Shown here piece by piece: positions 34,329-44,003 of a stretch of DNA of 64,000 nt; the stretch's first letter is position 1; each line of letters opens with the position of its first letter. The notes below the pieces were generated by a model. That model was given only the letters and a program-made list of their open reading frames with translations. It did not search any database and was not told where the DNA came from. The DNA comes from Adiantum capillus-veneris (taxonomy: Eukaryota; Streptophyta; Polypodiopsida; Polypodiales; Pteridaceae): contig CM043965.1 of the NCBI GenBank assembly GCA_014529385.2, positions 67,325,690-67,389,689 on the forward strand, given 5' to 3'. Made by a program: the position numbers and the translations under genes.

Positions 34329-35813
34329 TTGCATGAGCTACGATCTTTTATTGGTCTTTGTAGCTATTACAGGAAATTTGTTCGTAATTTTGCTTACAAA
34401 TCACATTATTTGACGCTCTTGTTGAAGAAAAATACGCCTTATGAATGGACTGATTTGCAAGAAAGCTCATTTAATGCACTTAAACATGCTTTGACTAATG
34501 CACATGTATTGCAATTGCCTGATTTTGAAAGACCATTCTTTGTGGTAGTCACTGATGCTAGTGGAAAAGGTATCGGTGCAGTCCTTATGCAAGATAACCA
34601 TCTAATTGCTTTCGAAAGTTGTAAATTCAAACCGTCAGAAACAAAGTTCAGTACTTATGATAAAGAGTTGACTTCTGTGGTACATGCATTGAAAATTTGG
34701 AAACACTATGTAATGGGTACTGACTTGATCATTAAAACTGATCAACAAAGTATCAAATATTTACTTTCTCAGCCCTTAATAGCTGATAGACATATTAAGT
34801 GGGGCGCTTTTATTCAAAGTTTTCAACCCAACATTCAATACCAACCTGGTAAAGAAGACGTTGTAGCTGATGCTTTGAGTAGAAGACCCTCACTTAATCA
34901 TCTATCAACCATTACGGGAACTTCATTTGACACTATGCCTGACACTTATGCACATGATGCTGACTTCAAAACGACATGGTTGCACATGCTTGATAATTCT
35001 GTACACACATTTCTCGAATACACTATTCAAGAAAACTTCCTTTATTTCAAACAAAAATTGTGTGTGACTAAACCTTTCCGTACATTAATTATTGAAGAAT
35101 TGCACAAACCACCTTATGTTGGACATAGAGAATTTGCTGCAACTTCTCAAAATTTATGTCGTGATTTCTATTGGCCTACTATGAGAATGGATGTTAAACA
35201 ATATATTTCAACTTGTTTGATTTGTCAAAAAATCAAAGCAGCTACAGGTAAGAAATTGGGACTTTTACACCCTCTCCCCATTCCTGAAAGACCTTGGGAA
35301 CACATTTCAATGGATTTTGTTACTGGTTTCCCACTCACAACGCACAAACATGACATGATATGGACTATTATTGATCGTTTCTCTAAACAAGCGTATTTTG
35401 TTCCGTGTAAGAAAACACTCACAGCACATCAAGCTGCACTTTTGTTTCTTAAGATTGTTTTCCCACATCATGGTTTGCTTAAAGTGATTATTTCTTATCG
35501 AGACTCAAAATTTTGTAGTGCTTTTTGGACTACTGTGTTTGACAATCTTGGCACTACACTTGACTTCACTTCTGCATTTCATCATGAATCTAATGGTCAA
35601 ACAGAAGTCACCAACCGCACTATTATTGACTTGTTAAAGGCTTATGTTTCTTCTCCACCTAAGAAATGGGATGATTACCTACATATTTTGCAATTTGCAT
35701 ACAACAACACCACTCACACTGCCACGGGTAAGTCTCCATTTGAAATTGTATATGGTCACTCTCTTCCTACTCCTGCTTCACGTCTTTCTAATGTTGTGTC
35801 TGCCGCCCGCTGA
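34329..35813 (+). pseudogene. E5 RNase H and integrase core
   Basis: An open 494-codon frame: the end of the RT connection (RSFIGLCSYYRKF), RNase H (VVTDASGKGIGAVLMQD), an H2C2 finger (HKPPYVGHRE to CLICQK), and the integrase core. The second catalytic aspartate is replaced: IISYRDSKF where ISDRD is usual. The first D (SMDFVTGF) and the E (GQTEVTNR) remain. The frame shifts near 35810. Confidence 0.85.
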
Positions 35814-36371
35814 TGATTTCACTATTGACTTTCATGATATTTATGCAAGTGTGCATTCTGCCATTAAACACTCACAAGAACTTTATACCAAGCATGCTAA
35901 CAAGCACCGCAAGGCACACCACTTCAAAGAAGGTGATCATGTTTTATTTCGCATCGAAAACGAAGGATCAAAAGTGTTGATACTAATGTCTTTGTTAAGC
36001 TTGCTCCTCGTTTTTATGGACCTTTCAAAATTTCAGCTGTCATTAATGATGTTTCTTTTCGTTTAGAACTACCTGCACATTGGCACATTCACAATGCCTT
36101 TCACATTAGTCTTTTACGCCCATTCCGAGGACCCCTACCTACACACCACATTTATGAAGACCCACCTTCACTTGTAGACCAAGAAGAGCAACTCATCCCT
36201 GATAAAATAGTTGACCATGAGACTACCACTACACACATTGGAATGGTTTATAACCATTACCTTTTGACTTTCAAGGGCCACCCTAGAGAGGATGCCAAAT
36301 GGATGCCTGAAAAGTTTTTTCGCAACTTTCCCGACCTTCTCCACACTTTCCATCACTCACGGTCAAGTTGA
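35814..36371 (+). pseudogene. E5 integrase C-terminus and chromodomain
   Basis: Continues in two further frames with a shift near 35975. Landmarks are the RFYGPFKIS segment, HIHNAFHISLLRPF, and a chromodomain ending in LLTFKGHPREDAKW. The stop is at 36369-36371. Confidence 0.8.
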
Positions 36372-36418
36372 TTTCACTATTGAGCAACTGAGGACAGTTG
36401 CTATCCCCAGTGGGAGGG

Positions 36419-36589
36419 ATGTTAAGAGACTGGGCACCCTCCTGTTGAATCTTAACAGCATAAAATCTGATAATGTCTTCAAAGAAGATTATACTCTCGT
36501 AGGAGTTTTAAGGCTTTGCCAGCCATTAGAAAATAGTGTAGAACATTTGTGTTCTCTCTTCTTCTAAACCCTCTGTGTGAAATTAACAG
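36419..36589 (+). repeat. E5 3' LTR (right edge uncertain)
   Basis: Begins TGTTAAGAGACTGGGCACCC directly after the polypurine tract. Beyond about 36600 the sequence resembles an N1-type LTR in the opposite direction. Confidence 0.5.
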
Positions 36590-36599
36590 TTAATTGAAT

Positions 36600-37053
36600 T
36601 AGTACCGCCCTCTACTATGTACTACTGGTTATATGCGCCCTAAAGTGTGGTTCCCCTTTCAGTAGTTCTTTTTATATTAGGTAATCCATAAGAGTACAAT
36701 TGCCAGGGAGTCACTTTGCAGATGTGCAACCATGCACTCATATGACAGAACGAACCCCCAAAGCTCATATTTAAAGGCATAGCGGCCTAAAAGCAACTGT
36801 TACAAAAAGCTTGCGCTAGCTCCAAAAGAAATTACTAAAAGTTCCTTGTGTCCAATCTAATTTCACATTACTTAAAAACAGGTCACGTCATCTTTTGTAC
36901 AGACGCCCGTAATTGTCGTTGTGTTTTAGAAACCTGACACATCAACACATACGGTCAGCCACGTCATCGTGCAATCTCTCTCTCTCTACTCTTTTTTCAC
37001 GAGTAGTCATCACTTCTGAGACATAAACCCGAAGAGTAGAGAGAGAGATTGCA
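36600..37053 (-). repeat. Decayed N1-type LTR and a hairpin
   Basis: Bases 36640-36830 resemble the N1 LTR at 39938-40090: CCCCTTTC-GTA-TTCTTT, then a TCATAT-TAAAGG block and GGCCT-AAAAGCA. An inverted repeat with arms 36970-36993 and 37031-37053 (GCAATCTCTCTCTCTCTACT and its complement) lies at the right end. Confidence 0.5.
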
Positions 37054-37296
37054 TGCAAAACAGACAACAGACAAGAAGATAGCTCAATAGATAATGAACT
37101 CTATGCTTACATGCTTTTGACAACTCAAACCATGCACGCCTCCATCCAGGGCCAAAATGTACCCTTGACCAAATTATCTGGTGGACCTAGCTTACCTTTT
37201 TGTTCCGTTCATGACCTGTTGGTACCCTGCTAGCCTCCCTACCCTTGGCACCTCAATCTCGATCTGGGGAATTCTTTACCTACCAACTAATTCCCT

Positions 37297-38223
37297 TTAC
37301 TTTCTTTCCTTGTGCCTTGGGACCCGTGGGTAGCCTTGCTTGCCTTCCTTGTCCGCTAACACGTCAGTCTTGATCATAACAACCATGAGACGCACTATCA
37401 TCTGATCCCTTTCTTCTCCAGAATCCTCTAATGAACTTGCATCTAGTTCCCTTAATTCGTCGGAACCTTCGGATGGGCTACCATCTAACTGCCTTACTCC
37501 TCCAAAATCCTGTGATGAGTTATCCGGTTCCCCTTATTCATTCTCTTCCGAGCTCTCCTCCTCCAAACTGCTAGATTGCCTCCCAATGCCTTCTAGAATT
37601 TTTCAAAAATCTGCTTTTCTTCATTTTTCTCCACTTCTTCCGCCTTTTCTCATCCTCACTGGAACTAGAGAACAACAAATTGTCGAAACTCTCTAAAGAC
37701 GAAGAAAACTCTGGGTCATCCTTGAAACGAGCACACTTCTTGGATCTGCTTGCCACCTCGAAAGTCGACTTCCGACCCAAATAACCAGGGAGATCCGTCG
37801 ATTTCCTCTTCTTACAAGAGTGCTTCAAGCCTTTCATTATTTGGTTCATCTTCTTTTCAAGAGCTCTGTCCAGCTCTTTTTGCGAGTACAGTTTTCGATT
37901 TTCTGCACTTGTTTGTCCTTTCAGCTTCCTTCCAGACCTGACTTGAAAGGAGAGGAGAGTATATGGTCTCACGCCATCTCGAATGAATCTCATCAATCTG
38001 GTAATTCTTCAAGTTTTCGCAAACTTTGGGTCTCTAAAGTACTTGATGTCTTTTCACACGTGTCAACTTGCAGTTGACATTTGTACTCCGCTCTAGCAAA
38101 CTTCCTCGCCAAAAATTTGCCCAAATCTTTATTGTTTTCTTCAGTTCCCGAGTTGGGTTTCAACCTTTTTTCACCTCCACGTTGAGAGGTATTGTCTCTA
38201 TCACATTCTCTATGGGAACCCAT
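37297..38223 (-). pseudogene. N4 orphan charged protein frame (gag-like?), interrupted
   Basis: Three linked open stretches: 38223-37993 (from MGSHRECDRD), 37996-37571 and about 37565-37297. The joins are a stop or shift near 37995 and one near 37570, with another stop in the third part. The product would be very charged: lysine/arginine-rich in the middle (KKRKSTDLPG, KRRKKWRKMKK), with serine/acidic runs (FSSSSEDE, SSSLEEESSEENE) later. I recognise no domain. It starts about 60 bp after a primer-site-like sequence (38284-38296), so it is placed where gag would be in a minus-strand LTR element. Confidence 0.4.
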
Positions 38224-38283
38224 GTGTGCTGCAAAAGGAATCGGATCCTCTGTAGAAGAAGAATCTTTATGAGCTGAGCAGTG

Positions 38284-38296
38284 AGCTCCGATACCA
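38284..38296 (-). promoter_or_regulatory. Primer-site-like sequence of N4
   Basis: GCTCCGATACCAC on the plus strand differs by one base from the complement of TGGTATCAGAGC. No N4 LTR could be delimited. Confidence 0.4.
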
Positions 38297-38311
38297 CTAT
38301 TAGGCTTAGAC

Positions 38312-38706
38312 TGTCATGTGCACACTTCACTTGTGCTACGTGGACATGCTTTTGCTACAGTCTAGCATGAGTCATTAGCTTAGGACCTAGCCAAGCACTT
38401 TGTGAGCCTCTAGCAAGACATGCATGCCCAGGCAAGTCATAGTTGCATACCCTCTCTTGCACAGTATAGAATTTCAGCACATAGGCATTACCCCATGTGA
38501 ACCACCTCTCAACCCATTAGCTTCGACATCCTTGTTGTCGTCGTCGCCGTCATCAACATAGAACCCCTCAGTACCTCGTTGTCGTCGTCGTCGTCGTCAA
38601 CATGGAACCCAGTAGTACCTCGTCGTCGTCATCATTACCGCACCCCTCAATGCCTCATCGTCGTCATCGTCGTCGTCGATATACAACCCGTCGGTACCTC
38701 GTCGTC
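38312..38706 (+). repeat. N3 LTR, left part (split by C1)
   Basis: It starts TGTCATGTGCACA and for about 200 bp aligns with the start of the N2 LTR (reverse complement of 20622 downward). Bases 38525-38706 are a GTC/GTCGTC-rich minisatellite (units of about 55-60 bp ending AGTACCTCGTCGTC). The LTR resumes at 63561. Confidence 0.75.
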
Positions 38707-38930
38707 TGTTGGAATTAGGGTTGCAGAGAAACGCACACAGCTTGCAGAAGACGAAGGAAGCTCAAGGCACACAATAGAGTGTGTTAGTGTGTGTGCAATG
38801 GAAAGATAGATAGCCCTAGAGTGATGGGCGTATATACAATGCACAGGGAAAAAACCTCCTAAAGAGGAAAAAAATGCCCCGGCGGTCCTAGTGTGTTCAC
38901 ACACATCACTACTACATGTATATGGTAACA
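38707..38930 (-). repeat. C1 3' LTR
   Basis: 224 bp, differing from 63334-63560 at roughly a dozen places. The polypurine tract (pyrimidines AATCCCCCCT on the plus strand) adjoins at 38931. Confidence 0.88.
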
Positions 38931-39785
38931 AATCCCCCCTGGAGTGATGCGGTGAACGAGAGCTGGCACATGAGTAAAGGGAAGTGCCATGCCCTGAGGA
39001 CATGATCAGTTCACAAAGGGGAGTAAGCCCAAAGCTTTGCGGAAAGCTTCTCACTTTTCACGAGACAATGCCTTTGTGAAAAGATCTGCAAGGTTGTCCT
39101 GTGTTGGCACATAAGCCAAGCTGATCTCTCCTGCTGAGCGCCTCTCCCTGACATAGTGGTAATGCACCTCAATGTGCTTTGTGCGAGCATGAAAAACTGG
39201 GTTCCTCGCAACTGCCAATGCGCTCTGACAGTCAGTGTAGATAGTGTTGGCAGTGTCCTGTCCAACACCCAAATCAACCATAAGGCGTCGAAGCCATACA
39301 CACTCAACCGTAGCTGTGAAGACTGCCCTGTACTCAGCCTCACAACTCGAATGGCCACAGTAGGTTGCTTCTTGCTCAACCATGATATACATGAACTGCC
39401 AAGCATGAAACGAAAACCACTTGTGGACACTCGCGTGTCAAAACAACCAGCCCAATCTGAGTCCGAAAAGCATGTAAGTCTGGCGGCAATGATCCCCTCT
39501 TGGGATAAAACAAGCCAAGATGTGAAGTGCCACTAAGGTAGCGAAAAATCCTCTTGACAGCCTGCCAATGCTTAGACCCCGGGCTATGCATAAATCTGCT
39601 GACCTGTGAGACTGCAAACTGAATATCTGGCCTCGTGTTGCATACATAAATGAGGCATCCAACATCAGTTTGGTAAAGAGTGACATCTGCAGGATCAACA
39701 GCATCATGAAGACTCAATTTCAAACCTGTTTCCATGGGAGTGGCAATAGGTTTGCAATCCTCAAGTCCAAACTTACATAGTAATG
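38931..39785 (-). pseudogene. C1 RT C-terminal end and RNase H
   Basis: Starting at 39785 on the minus strand: FGLEDCKPIATPM, then RPDIQFAVSQVSRFMH, KHWQAVKRIFRYLSGT, and a shift near 39480. The copia RNase H follows with SCEAEYRAVFTATVECVWLR and LADLFTKAL. A second shift lies near 39390. The RT catalytic YVDD region is absent because N1 interrupts upstream and the rest is deleted. Confidence 0.85.
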
Positions 39786-40564
39786 TGTCACAAGGTAGGC
39801 ACCACGTGCCAATAGAAAAGAACAGACTGAGCAACTTTAAGCACTTCAAATAACAACTGAACTGAAATGGAGAGAGAGAGACGACACGCGACACGGAGTG
39901 GCGGAATTCCACCCCAGAGAGTATTGGCCCCAAACCTTGGCGCCCCTTTCGGTATTTCTTTATATTGCATCAACACAATACAAGCCGGTACTCCAGACTC
40001 TACACCTTCGTACTGAAGCATGCCAGAGAATGAGCCCTAGCCTCATATATAAAGGCCCTTGGCCTGAAAAGCAGTTATAGTAAAAAGCCTTTGAAACTCA
40101 AAAGCTTCTGGTTCAAAAGCAAAGCCAAAAAGCTGCCAGCGTAAATCATGGAAATCCGTACAGCCTACCACGTCGCAAAACGCAGAAATCTGTCCTTAGG
40201 GTTAGGGTTAGGGTTTCTGCAGTTTTAGGGTTTTTGGCAGCAAAATTAGGGTTTGCAGGTTTTAGGGTTAGGGTTTCCAGAATTAGGGTTTCAGCAGTTA
40301 GGGTTTCTGGCAGAAATTAGGGTTTGCAGGTTTTAGGGTTAGGGTTTTCAGAATTAGGGTTTGCAGGTTTTAGGGTTAGGGTTTCCAGAATTAGGGTTTC
40401 AGCAGTTAGGGTTTTTGGCAGAAATTAGGGTTAGGGTTTCTGCTCTCGGTCAACCACGTCATCACTCTGTGACACTTCTTCTGTTGCTTGTTCCTTTTAG
40501 GGTTTAGGCCCCTCGGCCGGTAGCTCCGTTCTTCAGTAGGTCGACACGTCAGCAGTTTGTTACA
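39786..40564 (-). repeat. N1 3' LTR, containing telomere-like repeats
   Basis: It reads TGTAACA at its start and ends GTGACA on the minus strand. A pyrimidine run (TCTCCCCTTCTT) at 40565-40576 is the polypurine tract. The first 260 bp match 42262-42523 at high identity. Confidence 0.85.
40197..40442. repeat. Interstitial telomere-like TTTAGGG array inside the N1 LTR
   Basis: About 20 TTAGGG/TTTAGGG words occur with short spacers (TTTCTGCAG, TTTCCAGAA, TTTGGCAG). They form a higher-order repeat of roughly 60-90 bp, for example GCAGGTTTTAGGGTTAGGG recurring three times. The motif is the plant-type telomere heptamer, but the array is too irregular to be a chromosome end. Confidence 0.85.
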
Positions 40565-40695
40565 TCTCCCCTTCTTGAAAGAGAATAATCGTCCGGGATT
40601 ACAGCATATCTGCAAAACAACTCAAGTTAGTTCAAAAATTTCCGAGGGTCATTCCGAGGGACATTCCGAGGGACAATCAATTTGCTCTTTTTATT

Positions 40696-40782
40696 AAGGA
40701 GTTAGCTTCTCCTTTCTGCTCTTTTGATCAAGGAGTTAGCTGCTCCTATCGGCTGTTTTGATCAAGGAGTTAGCTTCTCCTT
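40696..40782. repeat. Three 34-bp units, each a small hairpin (N1 interior)
   Basis: AAGGAGTTAGCTTCTCCTT at 40696-40714, with close copies at 40730 and 40764. The period is exactly 34 bp. Each unit contains the complementary pair AGGAG/CTCCT. Confidence 0.8.
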
Positions 40783-40997
40783 TAGTCCAGATCAGAACTC
40801 TTGATATTCCGGCGTAGTAAAATTAGCCATCACACCCAGACCGTACTGATCTTCCTCGAGTGTCTTGATGCACTAAAATTACATACCCAGGCAATCTCAT
40901 CCAATTAGGAATATTCAGTGGTTGGCACATCACAATGCAACACAAATGCTCACATATGCATGTTACAGGACATAGAAACATAAAGCCGCCGATGAAC

Positions 40998-41343
40998 ACT
41001 CCTCCCGCATAACCTAACAAGGGCCGGGGGATATTCAACGACTCCCTCATCACTCCTCCCGCATAACCTAAAAAGATCCGGGCCGGGAGATATAGAGGCC
41101 TTTTACAACCAAACACTCCCCAGACCGCAGTCTGCGTCGTTTGGAGGTGCTGAGAGTAACCACTGCTCAGACTTCTTAATACTCCTCCCGCATAACCATC
41201 CAAGTCCGGGCCGGGAGTCACAACAACAATTATTTTACAAGCATACAACCAAACGCTCCCCAGGCATCGGCCTGCGTCGTTCGGAGGTTTTCAAACATAC
41301 AATGAAACGCTCCCCAGGCATCGGCCTGCGTCGTTCCGAGGTT
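40998..41343. repeat. Two further families of hairpin-like repeats (N1 interior)
   Basis: Family one (40998-41031, 41052-41089, 41181-41218): ACTCCTCCCGCATAACC followed by GGGCCGGGAG, with CTCCCG pairing CGGGAG. Family two (about 41113-41148, 41251-41288, 41305-41343): CGCTCCCCAGGCATCGGCC then TGCGTCGTTCGGAGG, with a nested CAGGC/GCCTG stem. Three copies of each occur. Confidence 0.75.
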
Positions 41344-42048
41344 CAAACAATACCAAAACAGTATTTTTCACTTCTCCACCCGGGAGTAAAATCACCAATC
41401 ATTGAAACCAGTATCAAACCAGAGTCAAACAATTCAAATCGGCACCAAAACAGGTTCAAAACAGATATCATCCATTTCAAACAAATTCCAAACAGGATCA
41501 CCAAACAAGATCAAACAGAACTTAAACTTAAAAAGCAATCTCGACATCAATCGAGCTCGAAAAGTCGACTGACTTTCCATCTTGAAACCTGCACCAAAAA
41601 TTAGGGTTAGGTTCCTTCCATGAGGTCGTCGCCAAGCACAGCATGGTCCATTAGCTCTTGGACAGACAATGTTTCTTTGGCAGCGATGGTAGTCCCAGGA
41701 GATAGCAATCACACCGAACCTCCAAGTCCATCTGCTCGTGAAGAGACATCTACTCAGAGATGTCGAGAAATTTCAAGTTATAATCTGCTAGGGTTTCCAT
41801 GGCAAGCATTTCAGGATACCCCACTCCGCTAGAAGTTGCACTACGAAGGAAGATGTCAAAAACCATATAACTTCGGGCAAAATTTTCTTGAAAGCTTGCC
41901 AAGTACTTGGAATATGCTGCTTGGTAGCTGTAGACATCAACATCTGTATGGCACTGCTTTTGAGAAAAAAAACAGTGACTTGAAACAAATCTGGATCCTT
42001 CTCTTGCAAGTGATTTTAATTGGCTTATGTCCTGTAAGACACTACGGT
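41344..42048. other. N1 interior without recognisable features
   Basis: Contains short frames on both strands (up to 100 codons) with no known domain. Confidence 0.4.
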
Positions 42049-42100
42049 GAAGACGGGAGCGCGCCCGATGCGCGATGAAGTAAGGGTGGGAGTGGCTAAT
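42049..42100 (-). promoter_or_regulatory. 52-bp block shared with N2
   Basis: About 44 of 52 bases match 19712-19763. It lies 149 bp from the N1 primer site, against 136 bp in N2. A two-copy 56-bp tandem repeat (42098-42209) follows directly. Confidence 0.45.
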
Positions 42101-42209
42101 AAGTCCGGGTTGGAGGGCGCAGATATCCTCGAATAAAGCTCTGTCTGCTCTTTAATAAGTCCGGGTTGGAGCGCGAAGATATCCTCGAATAAAGCTCTGT
42201 CTGCTCTTT
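42098..42209. repeat. Two-copy tandem repeat, period 56 bp
   Basis: AATAAGTCCGGGTTGGAG through CTCTGTCTGCTCTTT is present twice with minor changes. It lies in the N1 leader next to the primer site. Confidence 0.85.
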
Positions 42210-42261
42210 TGTAGGACCGGTATGCTTTCGAAAAAGCACACGCCTGATGCTCTAATACCAC

Positions 42262-42523
42262 TGTCACAAGGCGGGCACCACGTGCCAATAGAAAAGAACA
42301 GACTGAACAACTTTAAGCACTTCAAATAACAACTGAACTGAAATGGAGAGAGAGAGAGAGACAACACGCGATACGGAGTGGCAGAATTCCACCCCAGAGA
42401 GTATTGGCCCCAGACCTTGGCGCCCCTTTCGGTATTTCTTTATATTTCATCAACACAGTACAAGCCGGTACTCCAGACTCTGCACCTTCGTACTGAAGCA
42501 TGCCAGAGAATGAGCCCTAGCCA
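42262..42523 (-). repeat. N1 5' LTR, truncated
   Basis: Matches 39786-40046. It breaks at 42523, where chromovirus gag sequence begins without spacer. Confidence 0.88.
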
Positions 42524-43905
42524 GTGTTCGCAACTTCCATAAGCTAAGTAAGGGTAGCCACGCTGTTCTTTGTACAGTAATCGCGAAGCCCTTTAGGCAA
42601 CCCACAACAATACTTCTCTATCTGCTCTGTCAGTGGCACAAATCTGTAGGAGGTCACTGAGAGTAATGCTTTACAAAACCTCCTATTGTACTCCAGCAAG
42701 CTCTTGCACGAAGCTGCCGTAAGCTGGTGCCAATCTGTCAAGACATCGGCTTCAAATTCATTTGATAGCCAAGCAGATGCAAACATTTGCTTTAAGTAAA
42801 CCCAAGTGGCGGGTGCCTGTCCTTGCATTAACAATGTCGTCCACCATATAAGCGCATTGTCCTTTAAGAAAGTGGCAGCTTTCCTGACCTTCGAGGCCTC
42901 TGTAAAATTCCCTCCCGCATAAGCTGTATCAAACTGCTGGAGGAAAGTGAGTGCCTTTGTCTTGTCCTCGAAACCACTGAAGGTACTGAACTTTACTGCT
43001 GCACCACCTTCTTTGTAAGCCTTCGGCTTCTCTAGTGCCCCCAAGTTGTCGTACGGAATGGTCTGCAACATGGGCACTGTACTAGGCATGATCGACACGC
43101 CTTGGCCATTCACATTTTGCGTAAGAGGTGCGATATCTGGCTGCTGTCCAGAAAAACCAGCCATGCCAAAATGACCCTGTGGCACCCCAAACTGGCCCTG
43201 GTTGCCGTGGAAACCTTGCTGCATGCCGATAGTACCATACATGGGGTTTGGCATGATGCCTTGCATACCCCCGAACATTGTTCCTGGCATGTACGGCTGA
43301 CTTCCAGACGCAAAACCAGCCATACTTTGGAACACTGATCCACCCCCGAAATACCCAGGATGTACCGTGGGTGGTGGAAAAACAGAGTGCATAGCCTGGT
43401 ATCCAGCTCCCTGTCCATTCAAGACAGCATGCTGGCTCTGAAAGGTGGCGGGCTGAACTAGCATAACCTGTGGAATAGGCGTTCTAGCCACCTGTTCAAG
43501 CACGGGAGGAACCTGCTTTGGAGCCCCCGACTCCGCAACATGCGAGTGTTCCCTTTCCTCCTGCGCCTCATGAAGTACCTGGGCTTGAGCTTCAACAAGC
43601 TCCGTACGCGGTGTAGGTTGCCTATTTTGATGTTGCACTGGTGGTGCTTGCAAGAATTCCATAAACCTCGGATTCTGCACCAGCTGCGAAAAGACATTCA
43701 CCGCGGCAACTAACTGAGTCTTAAACGCATCATCCTCAAGTTGCCCTGTCATAAAGCCCTGTACTACTGGAGGGACATTCACGTTGACAGGAGGTACAGA
43801 CTGACGTGGCCGTGAGCTCTCGCCAATCTCAAAAACCATAGGAATCTCCTGCCTGTCCTTTGGAGAGGAACCCTCTTCCATAATTCCCTTCCCCTTGTCG
43901 GCCAT
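42524..43905 (-). pseudogene. E3 gag, truncated copy
   Basis: From ATG at 43905 (MADKGKGIMEEGSS) the frame runs to a stop at 42544, then the sequence ends at the 42523/42524 junction. It matches the E2 gag at 59555-58172 almost base for base. It contains a long P/Q/G-rich N-terminal part and the capsid-like gag domain (FLQQFDTAYAGGNFTEAS, then ALIWWTTLLMQGQAPATW and EKYCCGLPKGLRDYC). The zinc knuckle, protease and all of pol are missing. It starts 99 bp from the LTR at 44004, so it is a second internal region sharing an LTR with E2. Confidence 0.85.
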
Positions 43906-43984
43906 AGTGTAATCCCCGCGTTCTTGCACTGTGTGTCTTTACCCTGAACAATCCAGGCTCACTCTTTGAGGAAAAAGTGATTGA

Positions 43985-44003
43985 TGTCCCGGCAATGGAA
44001 CCA
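43985..44003 (-). promoter_or_regulatory. E3 primer-binding site
   Basis: On the minus strand TGGTTCCATTGCCGGGA follows the LTR end CGGTTTCA directly. The tRNA is not assigned. Confidence 0.7.

Larger units (their letters stand above)
31108..36589 (+). mobile_element. E5: decayed Ty3/gypsy chromovirus
   Basis: The 5' end begins TGTTACGAGACTGGGCACCC, and the 3' LTR begins TGTTAAGAGACTGGGCACCC at 36419 after a purine tract (GTGGGAGGGA). Only the first ~35 bp of the two ends match, so the 5' LTR is incomplete or replaced. Gag, protease, RT, RNase H, integrase and chromodomain occur in the canonical order, all with disruptions. The right LTR edge (36589) is a guess based on a terminal AACA. Confidence 0.75.
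39786..42523 (-). mobile_element. N1: non-autonomous LTR element, 5' LTR truncated
   Basis: 3' LTR 39786-40564 (779 bp); primer-site-like GCTCTAATACCAC at 42249-42261; truncated 5' LTR 42262-42523. The 1.7-kb interior has no gag or pol. It interrupts C1 RT after TAATG (39781-39785), the likely left TSD; the right TSD is deleted with the rest of the 5' LTR. Its LTR shares the 3'-end motif of E1, E2 and E4, which suggests it used a chromovirus machinery. Confidence 0.8.

Noticed and set aside
40197-40442. A chromosome end or true telomere
   Set aside because: The heptamers are irregular, spaced and part of an LTR with a matching partner; sequence continues for 23 kb on one side and 40 kb on the other.
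41302-41604. A 100-codon plus frame in N1 as a protein
   Set aside because: Low-complexity K/N/Q-rich translation of a repeat-rich leader, no homology.
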